Source: Mesotaenium endlicherianum
Taxonomy: Eukaryota; Streptophyta; Zygnematophyceae; Zygnematales; Mesotaeniaceae
Reading direction: 5' to 3'
DNA length: 58,046 nucleotides
Assembly: GCA_009602735.1 (NCBI GenBank)
Contig: WELA01006258.1
Location: 1 to 58,046 of the forward strand
The translations under genes were made by a program, and so were the position numbers. Below, one piece after another: positions 29,975 through 41,300 of this stretch. The notes under the pieces are model-generated. The model was not told the DNA's origin. It saw only the letters and a program-made list of their open reading frames with translations, and made no database searches. Each line of letters opens with the position of its first letter. The first letter of the stretch is position 1.

Positions 29975-31837
29975 ATGGAATTCCGCTCGTTCCCCCCTCC
30001 TGACTCCGATGCGGTCAGTGCAATGTACACCAGGAAGCAAATCAAGGAAGGCTTCTTAGTTACGAACTACAAGCGCAGGTTCTTTGAAGATTATCCAGAG
30101 AAAACTAAAATTTTTTATCCAGGAAAGCCTGCTGAGAGGAAGCGTCGGAAGCTGGCCTGCGCCAGTCCAGCCAACCAGGACACCCCGTGTAGAGAGGTAA
30201 GCTTCTCAGGCACAAGTATTCAGGATTTGCCCGATGAAACTCTGATGCTCATTTTAGGGTCAGCATTGCATGCCGTCAGGGAGGAGCAAGAAGAAACAGG
30301 CCGCCACAGGATGGTTTGCAGCAGGTGGAGGAAACTTATTGGTTGCTCTGTGAAGGCTGTTAGTCAACGTTGGGTATCAAGAGATGTGGTGGAGTCATTG
30401 CAGGCATTGAAGTCATTCACGAGCGTCACGCACGTCCAGCTTGGGTTTCATGGACGTCCTAACGAAGAGGCTCTCCTGCGAGGGCTGGCCACAGGGTTTC
30501 CTCACATCACATCCTTCAGTCTCAATTTCTGGCAGGCAAGGTGGGACGCTCTACCGGGGCTTTGCTACTTTCTCTCTCACAGGACAACCCTGCAGGAATT
30601 ATCCCTGTACATTTCTGGCTTAAAAAAGAAGGACGGCTTCGACAAATACTTGGATGAAGATAGCGAGCATTTTGCCCTGCTGCAGCAGATGGACTTCAGC
30701 AGCCTGGTCCATCTCAAGACCCTAACCCTCAGCTATAGCGCCAAGTGTTCCCCGGGGAGTCGGGTGCGTATGCCATGGAGCAGGTCCATCCTGGGGCTGC
30801 CCCGGCTGGAGGCCCTGCACATGGGGCTCGACGAGGTGGGGCAGGTGTGCCACCTGCCGCTCTGGCTGGCGGAGCTGCGCGCTTTTGCTAGCCTCACATT
30901 CTTCAGCCACTTGGATGACCACCTCCAGGGTCTACCCTACTCTGACGTGCTCGCCAACCTTCGGGAGCTCGTCATTCGGAGAGATTGCGACTCATTCCAC
31001 CCGGGATCTCTCGCCACCATTGCGCGGCTGCAGGCGATGACGTCGCTGCAGGTCATGACCTCTGCCGGTCGGCAGGAGTTCTACCCAGGGCTCGCCACAG
31101 CCAGCGGCCTCTTGCTGCCCGGCGCAAAGAGGCTGCACCTGGCCGTGCAGGAGCTGCCAGCCGTGCGCAGCCCCCTGCCCCTCCTGGGGGACCTCTGGCT
31201 GCGCGTGTCAGAGCAGACGTGCGTGCAGCCCAACCTGTTTGCGTTCACACCCGCGCTGCAGGTTCTGCACCTGGAGCTTGTTAGCGCCGCGAGCTGGCCT
31301 GACTTCCGCCACCTGCCCGCGCAGCTGAAGTTCCTCACCCTGAGGCTGTCTGTGAAGGCTGAGGCGGGGGACAGCGCCCGGGTGGTGAACATTGGCCACT
31401 TGGCGGCCCTGGAGAAGCTGCACCTTACCTGCGGGGTGCTGCCTGCCCTTGTGGGCCTATCCAGCCTCTCCCGCCCCCGCCCCTGCATCAGCGATGGCAG
31501 CAGCAGCAGCAGCAGCAGTCTTGTGGCGGTGACAGTGGAGTGCAACTGTCATGCCGACAACCGCACGCCCTTCATTCAGGGGCCTGGCTTCTTGCAGCGG
31601 TTCTGCAGCCGCTTCTTCCAGCGGTACAGGCAGTACGCGGGAGACGCGCACCCCTGCCGCTTCCTGCCGCTGGCCGTGGCGCGGGAGCTGTTCCCCGACG
31701 CCAGGCCCTTGCTGTCGGCTGACCCTGAGGGCGTGGAGGCGATTTCGGTGAGCATGCACCGCCAACACGTGATTGCCGTCTGGTGCAGTCTCAAGCGGTT
31801 GCTCCTTACAACGCGGACGAGCTCCGGTGGTGCATGA
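29975..31837 (+). CDS. F-box protein with LRR-like repeats
   Basis: 620 residues if read without introns. The ATG at 29975 (GGCCATGG) is chosen because the paralogous copies start at the same place. Residues 12-60 hold a basic family-specific block (GFLVTNYKRRFFEDYPEKTK). Residues about 82-125 are the F-box (QDLPDETLMLILGSAL then RMVCSRWRKLI). From about 150 on come irregular leucine-rich repeats (LPRLEALHMGL, LAALEKLHLTC) and a Ser run at about 508-515 encoded by AGC repeats. F-box proteins recruit substrates to SCF ubiquitin ligases via Skp1; the repeats would bind the target. An alternative end is possible: a 41-bp GTGAGC...GTGCAG intron at 31748-31788 would skip the last 30 codons and continue to 31966. 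Base composition rises sharply to GC-rich in the 3' half. Confidence 0.8.
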   Translation: MEFRSFPPPDSDAVSAMYTRKQIKEGFLVTNYKRRFFEDYPEKTKIFYPGKPAERKRRKLACASPANQDTPCREVSFSGTSIQDLPDETLMLILGSALHAVREEQEETGRHRMVCSRWRKLIGCSVKAVSQRWVSRDVVESLQALKSFTSVTHVQLGFHGRPNEEALLRGLATGFPHITSFSLNFWQARWDALPGLCYFLSHRTTLQELSLYISGLKKKDGFDKYLDEDSEHFALLQQMDFSSLVHLKTLTLSYSAKCSPGSRVRMPWSRSILGLPRLEALHMGLDEVGQVCHLPLWLAELRAFASLTFFSHLDDHLQGLPYSDVLANLRELVIRRDCDSFHPGSLATIARLQAMTSLQVMTSAGRQEFYPGLATASGLLLPGAKRLHLAVQELPAVRSPLPLLGDLWLRVSEQTCVQPNLFAFTPALQVLHLELVSAASWPDFRHLPAQLKFLTLRLSVKAEAGDSARVVNIGHLAALEKLHLTCGVLPALVGLSSLSRPRPCISDGSSSSSSSLVAVTVECNCHADNRTPFIQGPGFLQRFCSRFFQRYRQYAGDAHPCRFLPLAVARELFPDARPLLSADPEGVEAISVSMHRQHVIAVWCSLKRLLLTTRTSSGGA

Positions 31838-32342
31838 TCATGGAGAGAGTCAAGCGGAGCCTCTTGCAGCCAGAGAGGCATGCACAACTGCTCTGCTGGC
31901 ATTTGGGGCACGTAGTCATCCGCGTCGCTTGCCTGCATGCACGGCCTCTGCTCATACTTGTTGCAGGTGAGCATGTGCACCAAGCCTTCTGCTGTTTCCT
32001 AGCTTTGCCTCTCTGGAGCTGACGCGCTTGTGGGCTGATGCAGGAGCCGCACCTGCAACAGCAGCAGCAGCAAGAGGAGGAGGAGGAGAAACAGCAAGAG
32101 CAGGAGCAGGAGCAAGAGGAGCAGGAGGGCACTCCTCAGCACGCGTGCGCCCCTCCTCTCGCGCTGGCAGGGCCGACGACGCGCTCGCGAGCCCGGCGCC
32201 ACCTGGCAGCGCGGCTGCAGAGCGGCAGGGCCAAGCGGGGGAGGGAGGACGAGACGGAGCACGTCCCCGCCCACAAGCGCGCCCGCGATTGCCCCGGCGG
32301 GGTCAGCGGGTAGCGGGAGCGCCCTGTCCCCCCCCGAGGTGA
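31789..32342 (+). other. Possible further exons of the F-box gene
   Basis: 31789-31966 is open in phase 0 after the 41-bp candidate intron (NADELRWCMIMERVKRSLLQ) and ends at a strong GTGAGC donor. After the GATGCAG acceptor, 32044 onward is open in two frames. One is Gln/Glu-rich with a basic KRAR patch and stops at 32313. The other is Ala/Gly/Arg-rich and stops at 32342. The phase left by the donor fits the Ala/Gly/Arg frame, but the Gln/Glu frame looks more protein-like. The conflict is unresolved. Confidence 0.35.
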
Positions 32343-34912
32343 CTTTGTTCGCACACCTCTCCTCCTGGTTTGCCCTGCATGCTGTTCATTTCCGTCTGCA
32401 TGCAGGCAGCTGGTGGATGTGCTTGTGCTCCAGTAATCCCGGTAGGGGAGGAGGGTGCCGTGTCCACCTTGGCCCATTGTGGGGCCCTCTGATCGAGGTA
32501 CACAGCAGGCTGCAAGTGTCACGTGGCGGCAGCCCTGCAGCCAGCCAGGACTTACCGCCCGGCCGCTCGTTCTCGGAACCTGCAGGGCCTCAGGTTTTAG
32601 TCGAGACGTACCTTCTGGATCGCGGCGCGTGAGACTGGTCCAATCCTTGCATGCTTCTTTTCAGCCTTCTGCGTGCAGCCTGCAGAGTGGCGGAGGAGCC
32701 TGGGTGCCTGGCCCGTGTCCTGATGCTCACTCTCGCTCTCCTGCTGCCCGCTTGCTTCGCAGCGTTCTTGGGGTCTGGCGGTCTCGCTGGAGGGGGAGGA
32801 TTCCACGTTGCCAACATGCAAGCCTCTCTCGCGGGCTCTGCTGGGAGCACTCGTCCCTTAGAGGGAAGCCTGCAGCAGCAGAGTCGGGGGCGGAGATGGA
32901 GAGAGCCCTACACTGCATTGTGTACATTCCCAGGAACAGAATGCGTGGCCTCCAGGAGTCCTCCCCTCTCTGTTTTTTTGGGGGGAGGGGGGGGGGCATA
33001 GGCTTCCAGGCAGTGAGTCGGTACCTGCTGCTGCGTGCACTGCGGGTGGTGGATGTCCGAGGCTGCGCCCACTGCATGCGATTGGCTGCTGCATGTCGAC
33101 CTGGAAGCCGGCAGGAGGTCCCCATCTGCCGCAGTGGCCTCCCCCAGGAGGTGCCAGGAGCCGCCTGGTGGCGAGCCCGGGTCCTTACCCCTGTGACATG
33201 GGGAGAGGTGCGGGCTGAGCTTTGGCAGCAGCAGGCCCTCGCGCTTCCCGGAGGAGGGCTTTTGGCAGCGGCAGCCGCCGCTCGGGGTGCAACTGGAGCT
33301 CGGCGGCGGTGCGGGCGGTGCAACGGTGGGGCTGAGGTTAGGGGGGGCAGGGGGGGCTCCTGGCTCTGGGGACGGAGCGCCAAGAGGCATGCACTGGCAC
33401 ACTTTTGGGGTGGCGGCGCCGGAGGGGAGGGCAAGAGGAGGAGGGGGGCAGGCAGTAGCTGCAGCAGGAGCAGCAGCAGCAGGGGCCTAGTCAGTGTGAA
33501 CGCTGTCCAGGAGGCCAAGTTCTGTCTAGGCTGGGGCGTTGGCGGCGATGGCCCCGTCCCTGCGGGAGCACCCGCCTGCACAGCCCCCCCCGCTGCGCCT
33601 GGAGGGCGAGACAACAGAGTTAACAGCTGGCGAGTTCCTGCGCCCGCTGCTGCTCGCTAGCCTTAAGCCGCCAGGTGGTGGTAGCGCGCTCGCTGGTGCC
33701 GGCCGCAAGGCCCCAGCCGGCGGTGCGTTACGTGGGCAGGGCTGGTGGCGGTCCTGCTGGAGGCGTGCTGGAGGCATGCGTGGCGTTGGTGAGGCTGGCA
33801 AACAGATACAGGTGTCGGATGCACCAGCCTGTGTCGCGTCCGCGGGCGCGCACTGCTACCTGGCCCTTGCTTGCGGGTTGGCCAGGTGCCGCGAGCTGCT
33901 CTGCCCATGTAGACCGCCTGCGAGCGCTTCGGCGCCAGCGTGGAGGAAGGGGCTGCTGACCGGCAAGTAGATGAGAATCTATTACAGAGGAACGTCGGGG
34001 GAGGGAAGGCGGGGGTGGGCTCACCCCAGCAGTGATGCCTGCCACGCCCGCCAATCGTCGCCACCAGCGTTGCATCGGCTGCTGCTCCTCCAGCTCCTGC
34101 TTGCTGCTGCTGCTGCTGCTGCTGTTATGCTTGGAAGAGGCCACGTCTTCAGCCAGTGGCTGGCCAGCAATGCCAGTTGGAGCGAGGGAGCGGCTGCGCC
34201 TGCTGTGGGAAGAGGGGGGGAAGTTGGCCCAGGGGCGAGGGCCTTCACCCCCAGGTTCACCCTCACGAGCAAGGGTGTGCCCATCATCGCCTCTGTGGAG
34301 CTCTTGCTGCGGCAAGCTTGTGCCTGGCAGGGGGTTGGGNGCTTGGCCTGGGAGGAGGGGGGTGCAAGGGCACTAGAAGAGGCGGGGTGGGCTCTAGCGG
34401 AGGAGTGGGCGAGAGCCGGCAGTGCCAGAATAGGACGAGGATGACAGGGGCGGACAGGGCGTCACCTGTCCTCCTGGTAACTCTGTGTCAGGGTGGAGGA
34501 GCCAGCGACAGTTGCAGCAGCAGCAGCTGCCGGGACGAGAACAGCGGCAACAGGGGTAGGAGATGGTGGGACTTGCAAGCAGTGCTGGAGGTGGCTCCCA
34601 ATTAATGCCACGAGTGGCAGGTGCTGGACAAGCGGAGGAGCCGGGTGGGGGGGTGCTTTGGCGGAGTCGCTCGTGGCGCAAGTGCGCAGGGGGAAGGGGG
34701 GCTTCCTTGGGAAAGGCTCGCCGAGGGGTTTTGCCGGAGGGTCCTGGAAGGGGAGTGGAAATGGAATGACGTCCCAGCAGCAGTGCCCCTCCCCACGAAT
34801 GGAGCAGATCTGTTAAAGTTGGTGCTTTGTTGAGGTTCGAAGTTGTGCCTGGCGGTTTATACTGCAGGGGCCACCCCGAGTCAGAGATTTTTCCAATGCC
34901 TTTTAACCTCAC
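32343..34912 (+). other. GC-rich exon-like region, gene not resolved
   Basis: High GC, long open frames on both strands and CAG/CTG and poly-G runs (32980-32998). The most protein-like pieces are on the plus strand: 33013-33190 after acceptor GCTTCCAG (LLRALRVVDVRGCAHCM), 33540-33670 (LEGETTELTAGEFLRPLLLA) and 34130-34330 (HVFSQWLASNASW, FTPRFTLTSKGVPIIASVEL). I could not chain them with consistent splice phase and recognise no family. An N at 34340 may hide a frame change. Confidence 0.3.
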
Positions 34913-36410
34913 TTTGATCAGTAGTGTCTCGGAAAGGACAATACTAAAACTTATATTTGAATTTGGGCTGCCTGAATGAAGCCAGGTTTTTCTTCCAAAA
35001 ATTGGTCTTGTAATATGTCTGTCGTGTCATACGGTACGGTAGACTTACTTTTGAATGTCTTGAAAGCGACTTGCTTGGGTTGATTACTCCTCTAACATCC
35101 ACATCCGCAAAACTTTGTTGACAATATTGAGAGAGTGAGAAGAGTGTGACAAGCTTTGCAACCAAACCTCTTTTTCTCTTTAAATTTACAAAATTATTGT
35201 CTGTATTTTTATAAGCCTATTACTCCAACCATTGAGTGCTTGCTAAAGAAGAAAATAATGACTTCATCTCTCAATTCAACATTTCAATCATGACGTTATA
35301 CTTATGAGAGTATGCCACAAACGCGTAGTCGCATATGCTGCTAAAGCTTGCGCCTTCTATATTTGCAACAAATTCGCTGATACGCTTCGAAACTTGAGGC
35401 ATTATATTGGTTCCTCTAAAATTTGTTACTCAATCTCTTTCTGTCAACTTGCACTATTTTAAGTCAAATATACGGTCGTGAGATACTAATCTCAGAACAA
35501 CCTCGAACTTTTCCCTTTCAATGCATACAAATATTTTGTTTAATCAAACGAACGTTTATCACATCTCATAAAATTTTATCAGCTTTCTATTTCAAAGAAG
35601 TTGATATGTAAGCACACAATGTCATAGAACTTCTATATACTAACTTCAAGACATGAACTTGCACAATAGGTACTTACTCGGCTTGTTCTAGTCATTCATC
35701 AGCTCTTGAATACAAAAAAGAAAGTCAACCTTCCCAACATACAACACACAGCGAGTTTGATTGAAGAAATGCCAGGTTTAGTATGGATAACTTCTTACAT
35801 TAACCTTCTATCTCAAATAATTGGTCATGTCAACATATATGTAACCAACACAATGCACTCTATCAGTGCTATATATGAAGACCATTTGGGTGACGGTGGC
35901 CATGGCCCTTTGGATGAACGTGGCCATGGCTTTAGGCAAGGACAGGGGCTGGTGGATGATGGGAGCGGGCAGTAACAGAACGGACACAATGTTGAGCGGT
36001 TTAAGGTATGTGTGTGACGTCAATTTCGCTTGACAGGGTCCGACGCGATGTGGTGCTGCTGGTGCTGATTTGGTGGCCTCGTGGCATCGACTAGATAAGG
36101 GCGAGGTACCAACAAAAAGGTTGCCATATATGGTCTCTCAAAAGGTCCTGAAAACTTCGCCTCGAAAGGTCACTTCAGCTTGAAGTACTTCAGCTTGCTC
36201 CGTCAGCCTGCCAGCCAAAATACAATGACGGGAGAGGGAACCCTCTTTGCTGACACGCAGACTCCTGGTCGAGAGTTAAAACTGAGCTTCAACTTTAAGC
36301 TTCAAGTTGTGGACGTCTGTTTTAGTCCAGTCTGAGCCGGGTGGAAAACCCGTGTGTTAGGAGCTGGCCGTGTGAGAGTAGGATGAGGCTTTCCGGGAGA
36401 GCAGTAACCA
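34913..36410. other. AT-rich spacer, then 5' flank of an F-box copy
   Basis: No gene is supported. Near 35879-35930 there is a short repeated GTGGCCATGGC motif. From about 36340 the sequence resembles the upstream flank of the F-box gene at 29975 (GGAGCTGGCCGTGTGAGAGTA). Confidence 0.45.
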
Positions 36411-36850
36411 TGCCATCCCGCCAGAAAGCCCCTCTTATAGACGACGCGGTTTCAGCACTATACAGCAGGAAAGCAGTTCTTGGACGGCTTTTTAGTGACA
36501 AACCACAAGCGCAGGGTCATGGAGGACTACCTGGAGCAGACGAAGATCTTTTATCCAGGAATGCCTACTCAGAGGAAGCGTCCGAAGCTGGCCTGTCCGA
36601 GTCCAGCCAATGGCAGCAGTCCGTGTGGAGAGGGGAATTTTTCAGGCACGAGTATCCACGATTTTTCAGGCACGACTATCCACGATTTGCCCGATGAGAC
36701 GCTAGTGCTCATATTGGAGTTGGCTCAGCGTGGTTCTAGGGATGAGATGCAAGAAGTAGGCCACCACAGGATGGTTTGCAGCAACTTGAGGAGACTTCTC
36801 AATGTTACTGTGAAGGCAGTGAAACAGCCTTGGGTTGAGAGTGCTGTTGC
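36411..36850 (+). pseudogene. F-box gene fragment (N-terminal half), cut by copia LTR
   Basis: Starts MPSRQKAPLIDDAVSALYSR, then a one-base frameshift near 36475 leads to DGFLVTNHKRRVMEDYLEQT, the family's basic block. The F-box itself is readable (HDLPDETLVLILELA, HHRMVCSNLRRLL). A 24-bp tandem duplication near 36643-36690 gives a repeated FSGT(S/T)IHD. Homology stops exactly where the copia LTR begins at 36851, at about residue 138 of the intact paralogue. Confidence 0.85.
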
Positions 36851-37354
36851 TGTTGACTAATCTCTGCCATGGCTAGAGTCTGGCAGATTTTAGTAGAAAG
36901 TAAAGTATAGATAAAGTTTACATGAGGATCTTTTAAAGTGATAAAGTTTGACTTTCAGACTTTGAATTACAAGGTGAAGCTTTTCTTCATCAATGATATT
37001 GATTTTGCAGAGTGAATTATAAGCATGCTGTGTAATCTTTTATGTCTGCTGGACTGCTCTGGCTAGCTAGTGTGTGTGACTAGTTGCTGCTAAAATGCTT
37101 AGCTAGGATGCAACGCACTTGGCAACTTCTAGTCAACACATATGTCAGCAGGTGACAGATTTGACAACTGACTAGGTCCTGCAAGTGTGAACGAAAAACA
37201 CTAGTCTAGTTGGAACTAGATAAGCTAGTACTAGTGTGAACACATCGTAAGCAATTCTAGGTCAACTGAATGAATGACATATTATAGCGTCAGCAGAGTC
37301 AACTTAGTCAACTTCAAGTGGTCAACTGACTCATGACTGAGGGGTCAGTCAACA
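36851..37354 (-). repeat. 3' LTR of the copia element
   Basis: 504 bp, TGTTGACT...AGTCAACA ends forming a short perfect inverted repeat. Direct repeat of 42942-43445. Confidence 0.95.
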
Positions 37355-37366
37355 TGCCCCCCTGGA
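37355..37366 (-). other. Polypurine tract of the copia element
   Basis: Minus-strand CCAGGGGGGCA abuts the 3' LTR, the expected place for the plus-strand DNA primer. Confidence 0.7.
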
Positions 37367-37875
37367 CTGAGGGGTCTTGAAAGAGTCATCAGGCCAAAAG
37401 ACAAAGGTTGACCAGGAAAGTCGGAGACGCGCGGCGGAGACAGACGGAGAGGAGGGCCCAAAGGAAGGTCTTGTGCCAAATATGGCCCAAAAATGGACCA
37501 GAAAGGGTCGTGAAGCGATGTGGACCGAAAATGGTACAAGCAAGAAAGAATCTGCTTTGCTGGACTCAGAGCGAGTGGGCAGCCTGTGGTTGTCACATGG
37601 ACACCTATGGGCCACCTAGGAAACGAGAGGAGGGGCTAAGCTAGACCAATCAGATGGGAAAAGCTACTGCCACCGTGGAAGCACAAGCTTGGAAAAAAAG
37701 TTGTGCATGTCGCGAATGTGAGAGCGAAAGTGCTAACTGAGAAAGCCCAGAGCGACTTTTGAGAGAGAATGCAGGCACTGTACAGCTAGGAATGGAATAG
37801 CAATTAGGGCAAAGCGCTCCTAAAAATGCTAGTAGCTGATGGAAAGTGCTTAGCAGTGCCTCATAGAGAACAGCC

Positions 37876-38274
37876 ATGGAGTGGTCTGTAGAGGAAATTG
37901 AGGAGTTACTGGGGCAGTATAGGAGGAATATGGGAAGAAAACTAGAGCTGTTAGAGAAGCTCGAGAGGCTAAAGGATGGGATAAAATATGCCCTAGATGG
38001 GATGCCTGCTGAGGGAGTAGTAGAGGCAGTAATGGGGCCATATAACAGGGAGAAATTGAGGCAGCTATGTCTCTTGCAGGCAGAATTAATGAGAGACTGG
38101 CCAGAAGAGAATGTGCAGAGAGCAAGAGACGGGGATGTGCTGAAAGCCTTTGGAGACATAGATATGAGAGCAAACAAGATCTACTTTGGGGATTCCAGTG
38201 AGTCAGGGAATGAGAGCTGGACTAGTGGATCAATTGAATCAGAAATATTCTCTGCAGATGACAATGAGGAATGA
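37876..38274 (+). CDS. Antisense ORF inside the copia element, function unknown
   Basis: 132 codons from an ATG in good context (CAGCCATGG) to TGA, on the strand opposite gag-pol and ending 36 bp from the pol stop (convergent). The predicted protein is acidic and helical: MEWSVEEIEELLGQYRRNMG at the start, a Leu/Lys/Glu-rich middle, then a Ser/Glu/Asp-rich tail. No family is recognised. Some plant LTR elements carry additional antisense ORFs near the 3' LTR. Any transcript must start between the 3' LTR and 37876, or in the LTR read on the opposite strand. Confidence 0.55.
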   Translation: MEWSVEEIEELLGQYRRNMGRKLELLEKLERLKDGIKYALDGMPAEGVVEAVMGPYNREKLRQLCLLQAELMRDWPEENVQRARDGDVLKAFGDIDMRANKIYFGDSSESGNESWTSGSIESEIFSADDNEE

Positions 38275-38310
38275 GGTAAATGTCATCACTGTTGAAATAT
38301 CTGGAGAAAA

Positions 38311-41300
38311 TTACATATTGTGCTCAAAGGCGAGGGTCTCCTCTGCCAACTTTGCCTGCTCTAGGAGAGATGCCTGCCTAGCCTCTGTGTAAAATTGCTG
38401 AATGATCTGAGCAGGTTCCAAGGGAGGCAGGGGAGGAGGAGCCACTTGAGTCGTAACTGCAAGAATCCATTTCTGCCTGGATGCTGCTACAGAGTTGAGA
38501 GGATAATGGGGGGGAACAGATGCTTGCCTCTGCACCTGAGAGAGTGATGGAAGAGAAGGGAATTCTGAGGAAGAACTAAGGGCAAACGAGGCTGGCTGAG
38601 AGACGGGCACAGGGCTAGGAGGAAGACACGGGCCAATAGAAACCAGGGCCTTAGGGGGGGGGGCCAGTAGCACATCTGTGTCAAGGTCTTCTCTAGGACG
38701 CTTCTTGGTAACTTGAGATGTAGACTGTGGAGAGGCCAAAATAGTGGGGAAACTCTGGGGAAGAAGAGAAGTCCCTGAGAGAACTAACTGCATGTGCTGA
38801 CAGCAATAATGATGCTTAGGCCCGGGAAGGGGCTTAGTGAGTGCATCAGCCACATTTTCTTTTGTGGAAATTTTCAAAGGACAGATTTGAAGAAGCGAAT
38901 ATTCTTGCCTGATAATATGTTCTGCAGTCTCCACTGTCTTGCTGTCTTGTTCAATCTGGTCTCTCTTGCAGATGGCCACCGCTCCATTAGAGTCTGTAAG
39001 AATAGCTGTAGGCTCGTCTGGAGGAAAACCAAAGTCGGATAGAAGCTGCCTGATGTAGAGTGCATGAGTAGTAGCCTTGTGAAGAGCAAGATACTCAGCA
39101 GCTGTAGAAGAGTCGACGACCTTGGTAAGTTTCTTGGATTTCCAAGAGACAGCACCTCCAGCCAAAATGAAGACAAAAGCCGCCTGTTGAACACCTGAGT
39201 TCATGGTCTGTTGCATGATCTGAGTCAGTGTAGGCATAGACAGCCATATCGGAAGTATGATTGCTGTAGACAAGATTGTAGTCATTGCCAATGAGATAGC
39301 GGAAAATGTGAACTACAGCTTGCCATGCCTTTCTGCTGGGTGAATGCATGTAGGCGGCAACTTTGCTAACAGCTTGGGCTATGTCTGGCCTTGTGCAGGT
39401 AGCAGCAAACATGAGGCTGCCAACAGCCTGGCTGTATGGAATTTGAGAGATGAACTTCTTCTCCTGCATGGTGGTAGGGGCATCCTTGGAGGTAAGCCGA
39501 CAGGTAGGCTCCATGGGAGTGGTAAGTGGCTTCATATTACTGAAACCAAATTTCTGAATCATCTCTTGAATGTAATGAGACTGAGAGAGAGAGATGGTGC
39601 CTGCTGTCAGGTCTTGCTGAATATGTATGCCTAGACACTGCTTAATGGGGCCCAGATCAGTCATCTTAAATGTAGCAGCAAGATGATCTTTAAACTGAGA
39701 GAGGGCAGAGAAGTCATCAGAGGCAATGACAAGGTCATCTACATAGAGTGCTACAAATAAATGATAGCTGGCAGAAGGAAGAGTGTAGAGACAGGGATCT
39801 GCCTTGCTTTTCTGAAGACCAAGATCAAGGAGGGTCTGATTGATCTTGATGTGCCAAGCCCTCGGAGCCTGCTTGAGACCATAAAGAGCTTTGTTGAGAC
39901 GGCAGACATGGTCTGGGGCATAAGGGTCTGGAAAGCCAGGAGGCTGAAGAAGGTAAACCTCCTCATGGATAGTCCCATTGAGAAATGCTGTCTGTACATC
40001 CATCTGGTGAACTGTGAGGCTCAGGCTTGACGAGATGGCCAAGAAGAGCCTGAGAGAGTCATATTTTACCACAGGGCTGAAGGTCTCATCATAGTCAATG
40101 CCTTCTTTCTGCCTGTTACCAAGGGCCACCAGTCTGGCTTTGTACTTGGCAATGTCTCCATCAAGAGTCCTTTTAGTAACAAAGATCCACATGGTAGGAA
40201 TGCAGTTGACACCTGAGGGCCTAGGAACAAGGTCATAGGTATGATTGACTGCTATGGATTCAAGCTCAGAGTGCATGGCTTGCAGCCACTTAGAGGCATC
40301 TGGTCTGCTCATGGCATCTTTGTACGAGGTCGGATCTGAAGAGACAGAAGTGGCAGAGAGAGCCATAAAGATGGCATGAGTCATTCCTTTGGAATTGAGC
40401 TGTTTGTAAAAATGGGGAGGTTTGGCTGCAGCTCTAGTGGAGACTCTAGAAGAAGGTTCACTGACTGATTGATTCTCAGGAATGGACTCAAGAGAAGGTG
40501 CCAATGGGCGGAAGACTCCTGAGGAAGAAGGTCTCTGAGAAGATTCAGGTATTTCGGAAGCAGAACTATCTCTGTTGACTGCTGATGGAACAGGCTGGAC
40601 TGGAGTCACAGGAGCCGAAGCTGCTGGAGGAAGAGGAGGAGCAGCAGCAGGAGGCGCTGGCAAGGAAGGAAGAGGCTCTGCTGGATCAAAGGTAAGCTCA
40701 GGAACTGAAGAGCCTGAGGAAGGCCCTGTATCTGAAGAAGGCAATTCCTGAAATTGAACATCGCGAGAAATTAGACTCTTTTTCGTCTTGGGATTGTACA
40801 ATTTGTATGCTTTGAAAGCAGTACAGTAGCCAACGAAAATGCAGGGTTCACTCGCAGCAGAGAATTTCTGTCTTTGATGTTTGGGAATTTGCACAAAGGC
40901 AGGGCAGCCAAATATGCGAAAATGATCCACAGAAGGCTTAGATCCAAACCAGGCCTCAAATGGAGTTTGGCCTTGAAGGACAGAAGAGGGAGATCGCTGA
41001 ATCAGATAAGTTGCAGTATTCACTGCCTCAGCCCAGAAACTTAGAGATAGGCCAGCATCTGCTAGCATAGACTTGGCCTGCTCTTGGACTGTTCTGTTGA
41101 ATCGTTCAGCAGCTCCATTTTGTTGAGGAGTGTAAGGAACTGTGAACTGTTGAAGAATGCCTTTCTCAGAGCACCACTGCTGAAATTTCTTAGAAATATA
41201 TTCTCCTCCATTATCTGATCGAAACGCTTTGATGGTAGAGCTGTGCATGTTCTCCACCAGGGCAGCATATTCTTGAGCAGCTTGAAGAGCATCAGACTTG

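Noticed and set aside
32455..33660. A 401-codon plus-strand open frame as one gene
   Set aside because: Composition is GC-rich with few stops in any frame, and the opposite strand is equally open. Parts may be exons, but the whole frame lacks any family feature.
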